This document shows positions 42,730 through 51,065 of a stretch of DNA of 64,000 nucleotides, one piece after another (the first letter of the stretch is position 1; each line of letters begins with the position of its first letter). The notes below the pieces were generated by a model. It made no database searches and was not told the origin of the DNA. It saw nothing but the letters and a program-made list of their open reading frames with translations. The stretch spans positions 143,199-207,198 of the forward strand of contig NZ_CAKTFO010000005.1 in the NCBI RefSeq assembly GCF_934560975.1, in the 5' to 3' direction. Both the position numbers and the translations under genes were made by a program. This stretch comes from an uncultured Sphingomonas sp. GTDB taxonomy: Bacteria; Pseudomonadota; Alphaproteobacteria; Sphingomonadales; Sphingomonadaceae.

Positions 42730-43131
42730 GTGGCGGAGGACGCGACGCCCAAGGGCGCGGGCGCGTTCCGCACGATCGGCGAGGTTTCGGCCGAGCTGAA
42801 CCTGCCGCAGCATATCCTGCGCTATTGGGAAACCCGCTTTCCCCAGCTGCGCCCGCTCCAGCGCGCCGGCAACCGCCGCTACTACCGCCCCGCCGATGTC
42901 GAGCTGGTCCGCCGCATCGACCGCCTGCTCAACCGCGAAGGCTATACCGTCAAGGGCGTCCGCAAGCTGCTGGACGAAGGCACCGCGCCCGCGCCCCTGC
43001 CCGCCCCGGAGGCATCATCCGCGCCCGCTCCCACTCCCCCGGCCCCAACAACCGGCCGAGTGGAAGACCTCCGCGCCATCCGCGCCCTGCTGATCGACGC
43101 CCTGACCGAAGACGAGCGCCTCTCCGGCTGA
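42730..43131 (+). CDS. MerR family transcriptional regulator
   Basis: A 133-aa regulator with an N-terminal winged helix-turn-helix (AFRTIGEVSAELNLPQHILRYWETRFPQLRPLQRAGNRRYYRPADVELV), then RRIDRLLNREGYTVKGVRKLLDEG. A proline/alanine-rich linker (PAPLPAPEASSAPAPTPPAPTT) leads into a short helix. No effector-binding cysteine cluster is present, so it is not a metal sensor. The start is GTG at 42730, following GCTGAGG. This type commonly sits beside ihfA. A low-GC gene pair follows 84 nt downstream. Confidence 0.88.
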   Translation: MAEDATPKGAGAFRTIGEVSAELNLPQHILRYWETRFPQLRPLQRAGNRRYYRPADVELVRRIDRLLNREGYTVKGVRKLLDEGTAPAPLPAPEASSAPAPTPPAPTTGRVEDLRAIRALLIDALTEDERLSG

Positions 43132-43215
43132 TCCGCCCTTGTGCACGACGCCATCGCAGAGGCGGGATAATCAGCGCCGCTTGCCGATTCTCCGTACCGT
43201 AAGTAGCAACAACGA

Positions 43216-44547
43216 ATGCTGACTCGCATTGAGATTGATGGATTCAAGACGTTCGAAAAGTTCGAACTCGATCTTCGGCCGTTCACGGCCGTTGTCGGGC
43301 CAAATGCGAGCGGCAAGTCGAACCTCTTCGACGCCATGCAACTGCTAGCGGCTCTGACTGACCATGACATCCATAGCGCAATGCAAGGTCTTCGAGGTGA
43401 GCCGGAAGAATTCTTCCGACAAACTGCCGATACTGTAAGCGATAGAATTTCGTTTGCTGTTGAAGTGCTACTCGATGCCGACGGGACGGATGATTTTGGC
43501 CGTGCATATAAGGTTCCGGCGCAGCGTCTGCGCTACGAGTTGACCTTGGGTATGAAGGACGGTCATGATGGCGGCCCCCGCGGCGTGTTCGTTCAGAACG
43601 AACACTGCGTTGCGATAAAGCGCGCAGACGACAACGCAGATTATCTGGAATCTCGCAAGCCGAGTTATGGACGGTACACAACACCGTTTATTCGAAGGGA
43701 TGATAATGGTGACGCGCTACTTGTTCGTCAGGATGGACCCAGCAAGAGCGGCAGTCCAATGCGATTGTCACTTCGCGAGGCTTCCCGCACAGCTTTGTCT
43801 ACAATTGCCACAGCTGAATTTCCCCATCTTTACGCCTTACGCAAAACTCTGCGCGCGCTTCGTTTCCTGGAAATAAATCCAAATGCTGCACGAAGCGCAA
43901 ATGATCGATTTGAAAAAACGACGCTTCATCCAAACGCATCAAATCTGGCGGCAGTCTTAAATAGGCTTCGTGATCAGACAAGAACTGCTCGTCGCCCTGA
44001 TGGCGTGCTTGCTGACATTGCGACTGATCTTTCATCGCTTATACCGTCCGTATGCAACGTGCGCGTGCAAGCTGATGATCAAAAGCAATATTCTTTTAGC
44101 GTTGGCTTCGCCGGCGACATGAGCTTTAGCTCACGGGTGATATCAGATGGCACGCTTCGTATTTTGGCACTGTTGACGATCCTTAATGACCCTGATCGGA
44201 GAGGGACACTCTGCTTTGAGGAGCCTGAAAATGGCGTGCACGAAGGACGCATTCCTACCCTGATTCAGTTTTTGAGAGCTGCCACTGAGATTGATCCGGA
44301 CCCCGCTTATCCAACCTTCCAGGTCATACTTAATACGCATTCCCCTAAAGTGATGGCGGCGCTCCAGGACACTGAGATTGTCGCAGCTGATGTTGTTACC
44401 AGAATTGATCCCGCGCACGAGCAGGGAACTTCGCGTACGCGGATGCGCTCGGGCGTTAAGCCAAGCGGGGACTTGATTGAGCCGGACCGTTATCTCGTCC
44501 GCGCGGAAGTGGACCGACTTCTACAGCGCTCCGGTGACGCTGGATGA
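43216..44547 (+). CDS. AAA family ATPase (SMC/RecF-like, AAA_21 type) of a two-gene defence-like unit
   Basis: A 443-aa ABC-type ATPase: LTRIEIDGFKTFEKFELDL leads into Walker A GPNASGKS (28-35). A central region bears helical segments, and RVISDGTLRILALL is signature-like. Walker B is TLCFEEPENGVHE, followed by the His-switch NTHSPKVMAAL. This architecture occurs in RecF/OLD/PARIS-like proteins. Its base composition is clearly lower in GC than the neighbouring core genes and it has more A/T-ending codons, suggesting transfer. The next gene overlaps by 4 nt (ATGA). Pairs of this kind commonly function in anti-phage defence; the role here is inferred. Confidence 0.82.
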   Translation: MLTRIEIDGFKTFEKFELDLRPFTAVVGPNASGKSNLFDAMQLLAALTDHDIHSAMQGLRGEPEEFFRQTADTVSDRISFAVEVLLDADGTDDFGRAYKVPAQRLRYELTLGMKDGHDGGPRGVFVQNEHCVAIKRADDNADYLESRKPSYGRYTTPFIRRDDNGDALLVRQDGPSKSGSPMRLSLREASRTALSTIATAEFPHLYALRKTLRALRFLEINPNAARSANDRFEKTTLHPNASNLAAVLNRLRDQTRTARRPDGVLADIATDLSSLIPSVCNVRVQADDQKQYSFSVGFAGDMSFSSRVISDGTLRILALLTILNDPDRRGTLCFEEPENGVHEGRIPTLIQFLRAATEIDPDPAYPTFQVILNTHSPKVMAALQDTEIVAADVVTRIDPAHEQGTSRTRMRSGVKPSGDLIEPDRYLVRAEVDRLLQRSGDAG

Positions 44548-45200
44548 GGTATCTTAGCTGGGCAGTGTTCTACGAGGGATCGTCGGATGGGATGTATTTG
44601 GATGTGCTGCTTCCAAGGATCGTGAGAGATCTAATCCTTCGAGAAGGGACCAGCCTGGTTGAGGTGGCTGACTTACCTGCTGTTAAGGTCGGCGCCAAAG
44701 ACCGTTGGATAGATGCAGTAGCAAGGGAGGCATGTGACTTTAGCAAGGCCTTTGATGTCATCTTCGTCCACGCCGACGCGGGTGGTAGAGGCCTAGAGCA
44801 GGGTCTAAGCCGCCGTGCGGATGCGTACTGCGGGGCGCTAAGCGAGCGGTGCAATTGGCCTTCTGACAGATGCGTTACCATTACACCGCGGCATGAAACG
44901 GAAGCATGGCTGCTTGCCGACGGTGCGGCAGTAACTGACGCTTTGGGCTACAGGGGCGATCCTACCGATGTAGGACTTCCGGCAAATGCACGTGAGGCGG
45001 AGCGCCTTGTTGACCCCAAGAACACTTTGAGCACTGCTGTAGGCATAATCTCTGGTCGGCGTAAACGACCGAATATTTATACTATCTTCCCAGCAGTCGC
45101 GCAACGACAGCGCCTACATGCCCTCCGCCAGTCGTCATCCTTTCTAGACCTTGAAAATAGCATACGTACATGTTTGCGGTCGTTGCAGTTAATTGGGTAA
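44544..45200 (+). CDS. DUF4276/TOPRIM-like protein paired with the upstream ATPase
   Basis: A 218-aa protein. MRYLSWAVFYEGSSDGMYLDVLLPRIV (E11, D15) and FDVIFVHADAGGRG (D71, D78) provide acidic residues positioned as in a TOPRIM/RloB-like nuclease fold. ITPRHETEAWLLADGAAVTDALG matches the P-x-x-E-x-EAW region typical of DUF4276. The C-terminal part (FPAVAQRQRLHALRQSSSFLDLENSIRTCLRSL) is helical. It overlaps the ATPase by 4 nt, so the products probably form a complex like a split OLD nuclease. Low GC compared with flanks. The catalytic role is inferred; no toxicity data. Confidence 0.72.
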   Translation: MRYLSWAVFYEGSSDGMYLDVLLPRIVRDLILREGTSLVEVADLPAVKVGAKDRWIDAVAREACDFSKAFDVIFVHADAGGRGLEQGLSRRADAYCGALSERCNWPSDRCVTITPRHETEAWLLADGAAVTDALGYRGDPTDVGLPANAREAERLVDPKNTLSTAVGIISGRRKRPNIYTIFPAVAQRQRLHALRQSSSFLDLENSIRTCLRSLQLIG

Positions 45201-45492
45201 TTGAGGCCATTCTTCTTATGAAAGCCCGCGCCGCTTTGCTTAAGCACGCTACCTCGGGCCCGCTTTCGTGAACAGGCGCCATCTTGGAGAAGAGAGGTCT
45301 CAGCTGCTGCGATCTTCACGAACGCCCGCATGGGTCCTGGCCTATCCTGATCCCGGGCCGCTCAAGGCCTTTGCAGGTCCTGTGGCCCCTCAAGGTAAAA
45401 AGCCTGATTAGGGCAGTAGGGTAAGTCGCCCCACTCACGGGGCGAAGGACGGTGTCGGCTACAATCTGCCTCGCCCCCAAAAGCCACATACG
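45201..45492. other. Spacer downstream of the defence-like pair
   Basis: No coding region with credible features is visible on either strand. It connects the low-GC unit to the convergent cold-shock gene and contains no tRNA or obvious attachment repeat. Confidence 0.45.
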
Positions 45493-45526
45493 AAAAAGCC
45501 CGGCCTGCCGCGAGGCAGACCGGGCT
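45493..45526 (-). terminator. Rho-independent terminator of the cold-shock gene
   Basis: On the minus strand, AGCCCGGTCTGCC and GGCAGGCCGGGCT form a 13-bp stem (one mismatch) with a 4-nt loop, immediately followed by TTTTT. It lies 25 nt after the stop at 45551. It is a textbook intrinsic terminator and the clearest in the window. Confidence 0.88.
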
Positions 45527-45550
45527 GATTCTTGCGCCGTGTGGCCGGGT

Positions 45551-46372
45551 TTAGCTGGCCGGCGACAGGTTCACGGCGGCGTACTTGCCGCGACGGTCGA
45601 CTTCCAGCTCGAACTCCAGCTTGTCGCCTTCGTTCAGCGTCGGCATGCCGGCACGCTCCACGGCGGAGATGTGCACGAACGCGTCCGGCTGGCCATCGTC
45701 GCGCTGGATGAAGCCGAAGCCCTTCATGGCGTTGAAGAACTTCACCGTGCCGCTCGCGCGCTCACCGGTCAGCTGACGCTGCGGGCCGCCGGTATTCTCG
45801 GCCGGCGCACGGCCTTCGCTCACCGGGACCACGTCGCCTTCCAGCGCGAGGTTGGTGGCGGACACGCGACCGCCGCGATCGACCAGGCTGAACGCCAGCT
45901 TCTGGCCTTCGCCCAAGCCGGACAGGCCCGCCTGCTCGACGGCCGAGATGTGCACGAACACGTCCTCGCCGCCATCGTCACGGACGATGAAGCCGAAGCC
46001 CTTCTGGCCGTTGAAGAACTTGACGGTGCCCTTGGCCTCGCCGACGACCTGCGCCGGCATGCCGCGGCCGCCGCCGAAGCCGCCACCACCACCGCCGCCA
46101 CGGAAGCCGCCGCCGCCGCCGCCGCCACCGAAGCGATCGCCGCCGCCGAAGCCGCCGCCGCCGCCGCCGCCACCGCCGAAGCGATCGCCGCCGCCACCGC
46201 CGCGATAGCCGCCGCCACCGCCGCCGAAGCGGTCACCGCCGCCGCCGAAGCCGCCACCACCGTAGCCGCCGCCATAGCCGCCGCCGGATTCGCCGAAGCT
46301 GTTGTCTTCGCCAAAACCGTCGCGCTTGTCCCTGCCGCCGCGCTGCCCGCGCCGCCCTCGATCGAAACTCAT
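45551..46372 (-). CDS. Double cold-shock-domain protein with a long Gly-rich N-terminus
   Basis: A 273-aa protein. Residues 1-105 are low complexity (RGRRGQRGGRDKRDG, then many FGGGG and DRFGGGG repeats). Two cold-shock domains follow, at about 114-180 and 208-273, with GTVKFFNGQKGFGFI/DVFVHISAVE and GTVKFFNAMKGFGFI/DAFVHISAVE, i.e. RNP-1 and RNP-2 aromatic RNA/ssDNA-binding motifs. Single-domain CspA proteins are about 70 aa, so this is unusually large. RNA chaperone activity is expected. The start is ATG at 46372; the longer frame upstream has no support. A strong terminator follows. Confidence 0.9.
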   Translation of the reverse strand: MSFDRGRRGQRGGRDKRDGFGEDNSFGESGGGYGGGYGGGGFGGGGDRFGGGGGGYRGGGGGDRFGGGGGGGGGFGGGDRFGGGGGGGGFRGGGGGGGFGGGRGMPAQVVGEAKGTVKFFNGQKGFGFIVRDDGGEDVFVHISAVEQAGLSGLGEGQKLAFSLVDRGGRVSATNLALEGDVVPVSEGRAPAENTGGPQRQLTGERASGTVKFFNAMKGFGFIQRDDGQPDAFVHISAVERAGMPTLNEGDKLEFELEVDRRGKYAAVNLSPAS

Positions 46373-46579
46373 GCCGTCAAAATCTTCCCGACTTCGCCCC
46401 TGTTCATTCAAGTTCGCGTGCGACGGGGGGTCACTCGCGAACGCGGCCCGGACAAGCCATCCCAAGCCAATTTGCACCCTTACAGAAAATTTCAACTCGG
46501 GGCGAGCCCTTTTGCCCTATTCTCGCCATAGCCGTTTCCCCGGTTGAGCCGGGTTGCCGCACCGCCTATCTGGCGAGGC

Positions 46580-47197
46580 ATGACGGTTTACTTGCATCAA
46601 GAGGATTTGCCGGCGGACGCGCTCGGCGAAGGGCCCGTGGCGGTCGATACGGAGACCATGGGGCTGCTGACCCCGCGCGACCGGCTGTGCGTGGTGCAGA
46701 TCTCGGACGGCGGCGGGGACGAGCATCTCGTCCGCTTCGCGCCCGGCAGCGATTATGCCGCGCCCAACCTGCGCGCCGTGCTGGCCGACCCGAATCGGCT
46801 GAAGCTCTACCATTTCGCGCGGTTCGATCTGGCGGCGATTCGCCATTATCTCGGCGTGGTCGCGGCGCCGGTCTATTGCACCAAGACCGCCTCGCGCCTG
46901 ATTCGCACCTACACCGACCGCCACGGCCTGAAGGAGCTGGTGCGCGAGCTTTTGGGCCAGGACATTTCCAAGCAGCAGCAATCGTCCGACTGGGGCGCTG
47001 CCGAGCTGAGCGATGCGCAAAAGGAGTATGCCGCCTCCGACGTGCGCTTTCTCCACCAGATGCGCACGATCCTGGACGAGCGACTCGCGCGGGAGAATCG
47101 GACCCACCTGGCGCAGGCCTGCTTCGATTTCCTGCCGGCGCGCGCCGAACTCGACCTCGCCGGCTGGCCCGAGGTCGATATCTTCGCGCACGTCTGA
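46580..47197 (+). CDS. Ribonuclease D-like 3'-5' exonuclease
   Basis: A 205-aa DEDDy exonuclease domain: VAVDTETMGLL (ExoI, DxE), YHFARFDLAAI (ExoII) and EYAASDVRFLHQM (ExoIII, Y-x3-D). Length equals the exonuclease domain alone; the HRDC domains of E. coli RNase D are missing. It presumably trims tRNA or other small RNA 3' ends. The start at 46580 follows GGCGAGGC. It is followed 5 nt later by lptC, so it heads the rnd-lptC-lptA-lptB-rpoN cluster seen in sphingomonads. Confidence 0.9.
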   Translation: MTVYLHQEDLPADALGEGPVAVDTETMGLLTPRDRLCVVQISDGGGDEHLVRFAPGSDYAAPNLRAVLADPNRLKLYHFARFDLAAIRHYLGVVAAPVYCTKTASRLIRTYTDRHGLKELVRELLGQDISKQQQSSDWGAAELSDAQKEYAASDVRFLHQMRTILDERLARENRTHLAQACFDFLPARAELDLAGWPEVDIFAHV

Positions 47198-47202
47198 TCC
47201 CC

Positions 47203-47850
47203 ATGTCGCAGCTCGCCGAACGGCAACGGCGCAATCGGCGCGAATGGGCGGCGGCCGGGGGCCGGCACGATCGCCTGATCGCGACGCTCCGCATCGTCCT
47301 GCCGGTGGCGATCGGCGTGCTCGCCGCATTCCTGGCGGTGGCGCCGCTGACGGTCGGGCGCGACATCAGCTTCGTCCTCTCCAAGGACCGGGTGGACGTG
47401 GCGAGCGAGCGGATGCGCGTCACCCGCGCCGTCTATCGCGGCAGTGATTCGCGCGGCGACCCCTTCCGCCTCGACGCCGCCAGCGCGGTGCAGGCCAGTT
47501 CGCGCGATCCGATCGTCCACATGAACGCGCTCACCGCCGAGATCGGACAGAGTCGCGGGCCGACCGAAATCGTGGCCCGGCGCGGCCGCTACGACCTGGA
47601 TACGCAAAGGCTGGCGATCGACGGTCCGGTCAAGTTGAACGGCGCCGGCGGCTTCCATGTCGACACCGCCGACGTGCTGGTCAATCTGAACGACCGCAAC
47701 ATGCGCAGCCGCAAGCCCGTGACCGGCACCATGCCGCTCGGCCGCTTCTCCGCCGACCGGTTGCAGGCCCGCTTCGACGATCGCGTGGTGGACCTGGTCG
47801 GTCGTGCCCGCTTGCATATCACGCAGGCCCACGCCAGAGGCGCGCGATGA
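47203..47850 (+). CDS. lptC: LPS export ABC transporter periplasmic protein LptC
   Basis: A 215-aa bitopic inner-membrane protein with one helix (residues about 25-48, IATLRIVLPVAIGVLAAFLAV) and a periplasmic beta-jellyroll (RVTRAVYRGSDSRGDPFRLDAASAVQ through FSADRLQARFDDRVVDLVGRARL). LptC passes LPS from LptBFG to LptA. Its stop overlaps the lptA start by 4 nt (ATGA). Identification rests on the fold pattern and on the position directly ahead of lptA and lptB. Confidence 0.9.
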   Translation: MSQLAERQRRNRREWAAAGGRHDRLIATLRIVLPVAIGVLAAFLAVAPLTVGRDISFVLSKDRVDVASERMRVTRAVYRGSDSRGDPFRLDAASAVQASSRDPIVHMNALTAEIGQSRGPTEIVARRGRYDLDTQRLAIDGPVKLNGAGGFHVDTADVLVNLNDRNMRSRKPVTGTMPLGRFSADRLQARFDDRVVDLVGRARLHITQAHARGAR

Positions 47851-48407
47851 TCCGCGCCCCCGCCTCCGCGCTTTCCGGCCTGTTCCTGGGCCTGCTCGCC
47901 GCCACGTCCGCCGATGCGCAGGCGCTGTCGGCGTTGCGCGGCCACAATTCCGATGCCCCGGCCGACATTTCCGCCGACCGGATCGAGTTGCAGGATCAGG
48001 CCGACCGCGCCATCTTCAGCGGGCGGGTCCATGCGACGCAGGGCGACCTGACCATGGACGCGGCCCGCATGACGGTCGCCTACTCGCGCCCGCCCACGCC
48101 CAATGCCGATCCGCAGATCAACCGCATCGACGCATCCGGCGGCGTCACCGTCACCTCGCCCAGCGAGCGCGCCCAGGGCAGCTACGGCATCTACGACCTC
48201 AACCGCCGGCTGATCACCCTGATCGGCAACGTCACGTTGACCCGCGCCGCCAACACGGTGCGCGGCGCGCGGCTGGTGATCGACCTGACCAGCGGCCGCT
48301 CCACCATCGACGGCAGCGCCGTCGGCGGCGCCACCGCCGGCAAGGGCGGCCGGGTGACCGGGCGCTTCACCGTTCCGCAGCGGGCCACCACCACCCCACC
48401 GCGCTGA
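47847..48407 (+). CDS. lptA: LPS transport periplasmic protein LptA
   Basis: A 186-aa OstA-domain protein with a signal peptide (SALSGLFLGLLAATSADA). The jellyroll repeats are ADISADRIELQDQADRAIFSGRVHATQGDLTMDAARMTV and DLNRRLITLIGNVTLTRAANTVRGARLVIDLTSG. It bridges the periplasm between LptC and the outer-membrane LptD. It sits between lptC and lptB, 74 nt ahead of the latter. Confidence 0.93.
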   Translation: MIRAPASALSGLFLGLLAATSADAQALSALRGHNSDAPADISADRIELQDQADRAIFSGRVHATQGDLTMDAARMTVAYSRPPTPNADPQINRIDASGGVTVTSPSERAQGSYGIYDLNRRLITLIGNVTLTRAANTVRGARLVIDLTSGRSTIDGSAVGGATAGKGGRVTGRFTVPQRATTTPPR

Positions 48408-48481
48408 ACTTATCCGCCGATTACCGGGCCCGCCGCGCAACCAACGCTTGCGCCGGGCCGAAGAGGACATGACGATAGGGT

Positions 48482-49258
48482 ATGACCCAAGCCGCCTTGA
48501 CCGATCCGGGAAGCTGCCAGACGTCGAACGACGACGGCTGCGGCCTGTCGATCGTCTCCATCGCCAAGAGCTATGACAAGCGCCAGGTGCTGCGCGACGT
48601 CAGCCTGGACGTTGCGCGGGGCGAGGTGGTCGGCCTGCTCGGCCCCAACGGCGCGGGCAAGACCACCTGCTTCTACTCCGTCATGGGGCTGGTGAAGCCG
48701 GACGAGGGGCGCATCCTGCTAGACGGCAACGACGTCACCGGCCTGCCCATGTATCGCCGCGCCATCCTCGGCCTGGGCTATTTGCCGCAGGAAACGTCGA
48801 TCTTTCGCGGGCTGACCGTCGCCAGGAACATCATGGCCGTGCTGGAATTGTCGGAGCCGGACTCGGCCGCGCGCCAGCAGCGACTCGACGGCCTGCTCGG
48901 CGAATTTCACCTCACCCACCTGCGCGATTCGCCCGCTTTGGCGCTGTCGGGTGGTGAGCGCCGCCGGGCCGAGATCGCGCGCGCGCTGGCCGCCGACCCG
49001 TCGATCATGCTGCTGGACGAGCCGTTCGCCGGCATCGATCCCATCTCCATTTCCGACATTCGCGATCTGGTGAAGGATCTCAAGCGGCGCGACATCGGCG
49101 TCCTCATCACCGATCACAATGTGCGCGAAACGCTCGACATCGTCGACCGCGCCTGCATCATCTATGACGGCCGCGTGCTGTTCCAGGGCAGCCCCGCCGA
49201 CCTGGTCGCCAACGAGGACGTCCGCCGCCTCTATCTCGGCGAAAGTTTCGAGCTCTAG
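48482..49258 (+). CDS. lptB: LPS export ABC transporter ATP-binding protein LptB
   Basis: A 258-aa ABC ATPase: Walker A GPNGAGKT (54-61), Q-loop YLPQETSIFRGLTVARNIM, signature LSGGERRRAEIARAL, Walker B IMLLDEPFAGIDP and switch His in ITDHNVRETL. It powers LptFG, whose genes are not in the window. The N-terminal 20 residues are not conserved in the family, but no better start is evident. It is followed by rpoN after 68 nt, the widely conserved lptB-rpoN order. Confidence 0.95.
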   Translation: MTQAALTDPGSCQTSNDDGCGLSIVSIAKSYDKRQVLRDVSLDVARGEVVGLLGPNGAGKTTCFYSVMGLVKPDEGRILLDGNDVTGLPMYRRAILGLGYLPQETSIFRGLTVARNIMAVLELSEPDSAARQQRLDGLLGEFHLTHLRDSPALALSGGERRRAEIARALAADPSIMLLDEPFAGIDPISISDIRDLVKDLKRRDIGVLITDHNVRETLDIVDRACIIYDGRVLFQGSPADLVANEDVRRLYLGESFEL

Positions 49259-49326
49259 GCCATGCCGCGCCCCGCCTCAGGATCCCCTTTCGTCCTGGGC
49301 GGCAACGCGGGGCTTGGGCGCGCGCG

Positions 49327-50814
49327 ATGAGCCTCGCCCCCCGCCTCGACCTGCGCCAGACGCAGTCGCTGGTGATGACGCCGCAGCTGCAGCAGGCGAT
49401 CAAGCTGCTGGCCTTGTCCAACCTCGAATTGGAAGGCGTCATCGCGGAGGAGCTGGAGAAGAATCCGCTGCTCGGCATCGATGGCGGCGACGGCGATGCC
49501 GCCCCGACCGAACCTGCCCCCGCCGCGATGGAGAGCGGAGAGGCGATCACCGCCGACCTCCTGGTCGAACATGGCGACGCCACCGCCGACGCCCCGCTCG
49601 ACGTGGATTATGATGCGGAGACCTTCCACCACGACTCACCCGCCGACATGGCCGGCGGCGCGGGTGCCGGGCTCGGCATGGACGGGCTGTCCGGCGCGCT
49701 GCCGGAGGATGGGCCCGACCTCGACGCACTCGCCGCCGACGCGCCCTCGCTCGCCGACCATCTGCTCGCCCAGGCCGGCACCGCCTTCGCGCCGCGCGAC
49801 ATGGTGCTGGCGGGGCAGATCATCGATGCGATCGACGATGCCGGCTATCTGCCCGCCGACGCCCTGCACGACATCGCCCTGCGCCTGAACGTCCCCGATG
49901 CCGAGATCGCCCGCGTGCTGGCCGTGATCCAGGGCTTCGACCCCACCGGTGTGGGCGCGCGCTCACTCGGCGAATGCCTCGCCTTGCAGGCGCGCGAGGC
50001 GGATCGCCACGATCCCGCCATGGCCTGCCTGCTCGACAATCTGGAGATGCTCGGCCGCGGGCAATTGCCCCAACTGCGCCGGATGTGCGGGGTGGATGAG
50101 GAGGATTTCGGCGACATGCTGCGCGAACTGCGCGGCTATGATCCCAAGCCCGGCCTGCGTTTCGGCGGAGAGCGCGCCGCCCCGGTGACGCCGGACCTGT
50201 TCGTCGCGCGCGGGCGCAGCGGCGGCTGGTCGATCGAGCTGAACAGCGCCACCCTGCCTCGCTTGCTGGTCGACCGCCGCTACCATGCCGAACTGGCGGC
50301 GGGCGGCGATCGCGCGGCCAAGGCGTGGCTGGGCGATTGCCTCGCCAGCGCCAACTGGCTGGTCAAGGCGCTCGACCAGCGCGCCCGCACCATCGTCAAG
50401 GTCGCCTCTGAAATCGTGAAGCAGCAGGACGGCTTCTTCCGCAACGGCGTCGCCCACCTCCGCCCGCTGACCTTGCGCACCGTGGCCGACGCGATCGAGA
50501 TGCACGAATCCACCGTCAGCCGCGTCACCTCCAACAAATATCTGTCGTGCGATCGCGGCCTGTTCGAACTCAAATATTTCTTCACCAGCGGCATCTCCAA
50601 TGCCGATGGCGAAGGCGTGTCGGCCGAAGCGGTGAAGAGCCACATCGCCCGCCTGATCGCCGACGAAGGCAAGGACATCCTGTCCGACGACAAACTGGTC
50701 GAGATCCTCAAGGCCAAGGGCTTCGACATCGCGCGCCGCACCGTCGCCAAATATCGCGAGGCGATCGGCCTCGGCTCCTCCGTCCAGCGCCGCCGACAGA
50801 AGGCGTTGGGGTAA
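49327..50814 (+). CDS. rpoN: RNA polymerase sigma-54 factor
   Basis: A 495-aa sigma-54. Region I is LRQTQSLVMTPQLQQAIKLLALSNLELEGVIAEELEKNPLL (Gln/Leu-rich, enhancer-responsive). Region II is acidic (about 55-140). The core-binding and HTH region includes TLRTVADAIEMHESTVSRVTSNKYL, and the RpoN box ARRTVAKYRE recognises the -24 element. It needs bEBP activators to open promoters. Start ATG at 49327. Last gene of the lpt cluster. Confidence 0.96.
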   Translation: MSLAPRLDLRQTQSLVMTPQLQQAIKLLALSNLELEGVIAEELEKNPLLGIDGGDGDAAPTEPAPAAMESGEAITADLLVEHGDATADAPLDVDYDAETFHHDSPADMAGGAGAGLGMDGLSGALPEDGPDLDALAADAPSLADHLLAQAGTAFAPRDMVLAGQIIDAIDDAGYLPADALHDIALRLNVPDAEIARVLAVIQGFDPTGVGARSLGECLALQAREADRHDPAMACLLDNLEMLGRGQLPQLRRMCGVDEEDFGDMLRELRGYDPKPGLRFGGERAAPVTPDLFVARGRSGGWSIELNSATLPRLLVDRRYHAELAAGGDRAAKAWLGDCLASANWLVKALDQRARTIVKVASEIVKQQDGFFRNGVAHLRPLTLRTVADAIEMHESTVSRVTSNKYLSCDRGLFELKYFFTSGISNADGEGVSAEAVKSHIARLIADEGKDILSDDKLVEILKAKGFDIARRTVAKYREAIGLGSSVQRRRQKALG

Positions 50815-50838
50815 GAGGGTGACGCTAGGGATCGCCTT

Positions 50839-51065
50839 ATGCTGATGCTCCTGGCGCTGGCTGCGGCCATCCCGCTGCAGCCTGTCGAACCGATGCTAGA
50901 TCAGGCCCGATCCATGACCACGATGCAGCTTGCCGATACGCTGCTGTCCCGTATCGTCCCCGCATCGTCGAAAGCATCGTCCATCCGCAAATGCTGGAGC
51001 CTCCCGCGCCGTTCGTGACGCAGGTCGATTTCTTTGGTGACGCACGACCCGTCCTTGACAAATGA
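50839..51065 (+). pseudogene. Possible small exported protein with a frameshift
   Basis: ATG at 50839 begins MLMLLALAAAIPLQPVEPMLDQARSMTTMQLADTLLSR, which looks like a signal peptide plus the start of a mature protein, but that frame soon loses sense and stops. A shifted frame from about 50,945 continues plausibly (PRIVESIVHPQMLEPPAPFVTQVDFFGDARPVLDK) to a TGA at 51063. Together they suggest a short conserved-type exported protein broken by a frameshift or sequencing indel. No family recognised. Confidence 0.35.

Noticed and set aside
43174..45236. GCGCCGCTT at 43174-43182 and again at 45228-45236, flanking the ATPase/DUF4276 pair
   Set aside because: A 9-bp match in GC-rich DNA is expected by chance and is not evidence for attachment sites or target duplication.
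45452..46531. Long plus-strand frame rich in Ala/Glu opposite the cold-shock gene
   Set aside because: Its repeats are the antisense reading of the Gly-rich tract; no ribosome site or family motif, and the minus strand has clear cold-shock domains and a terminator.
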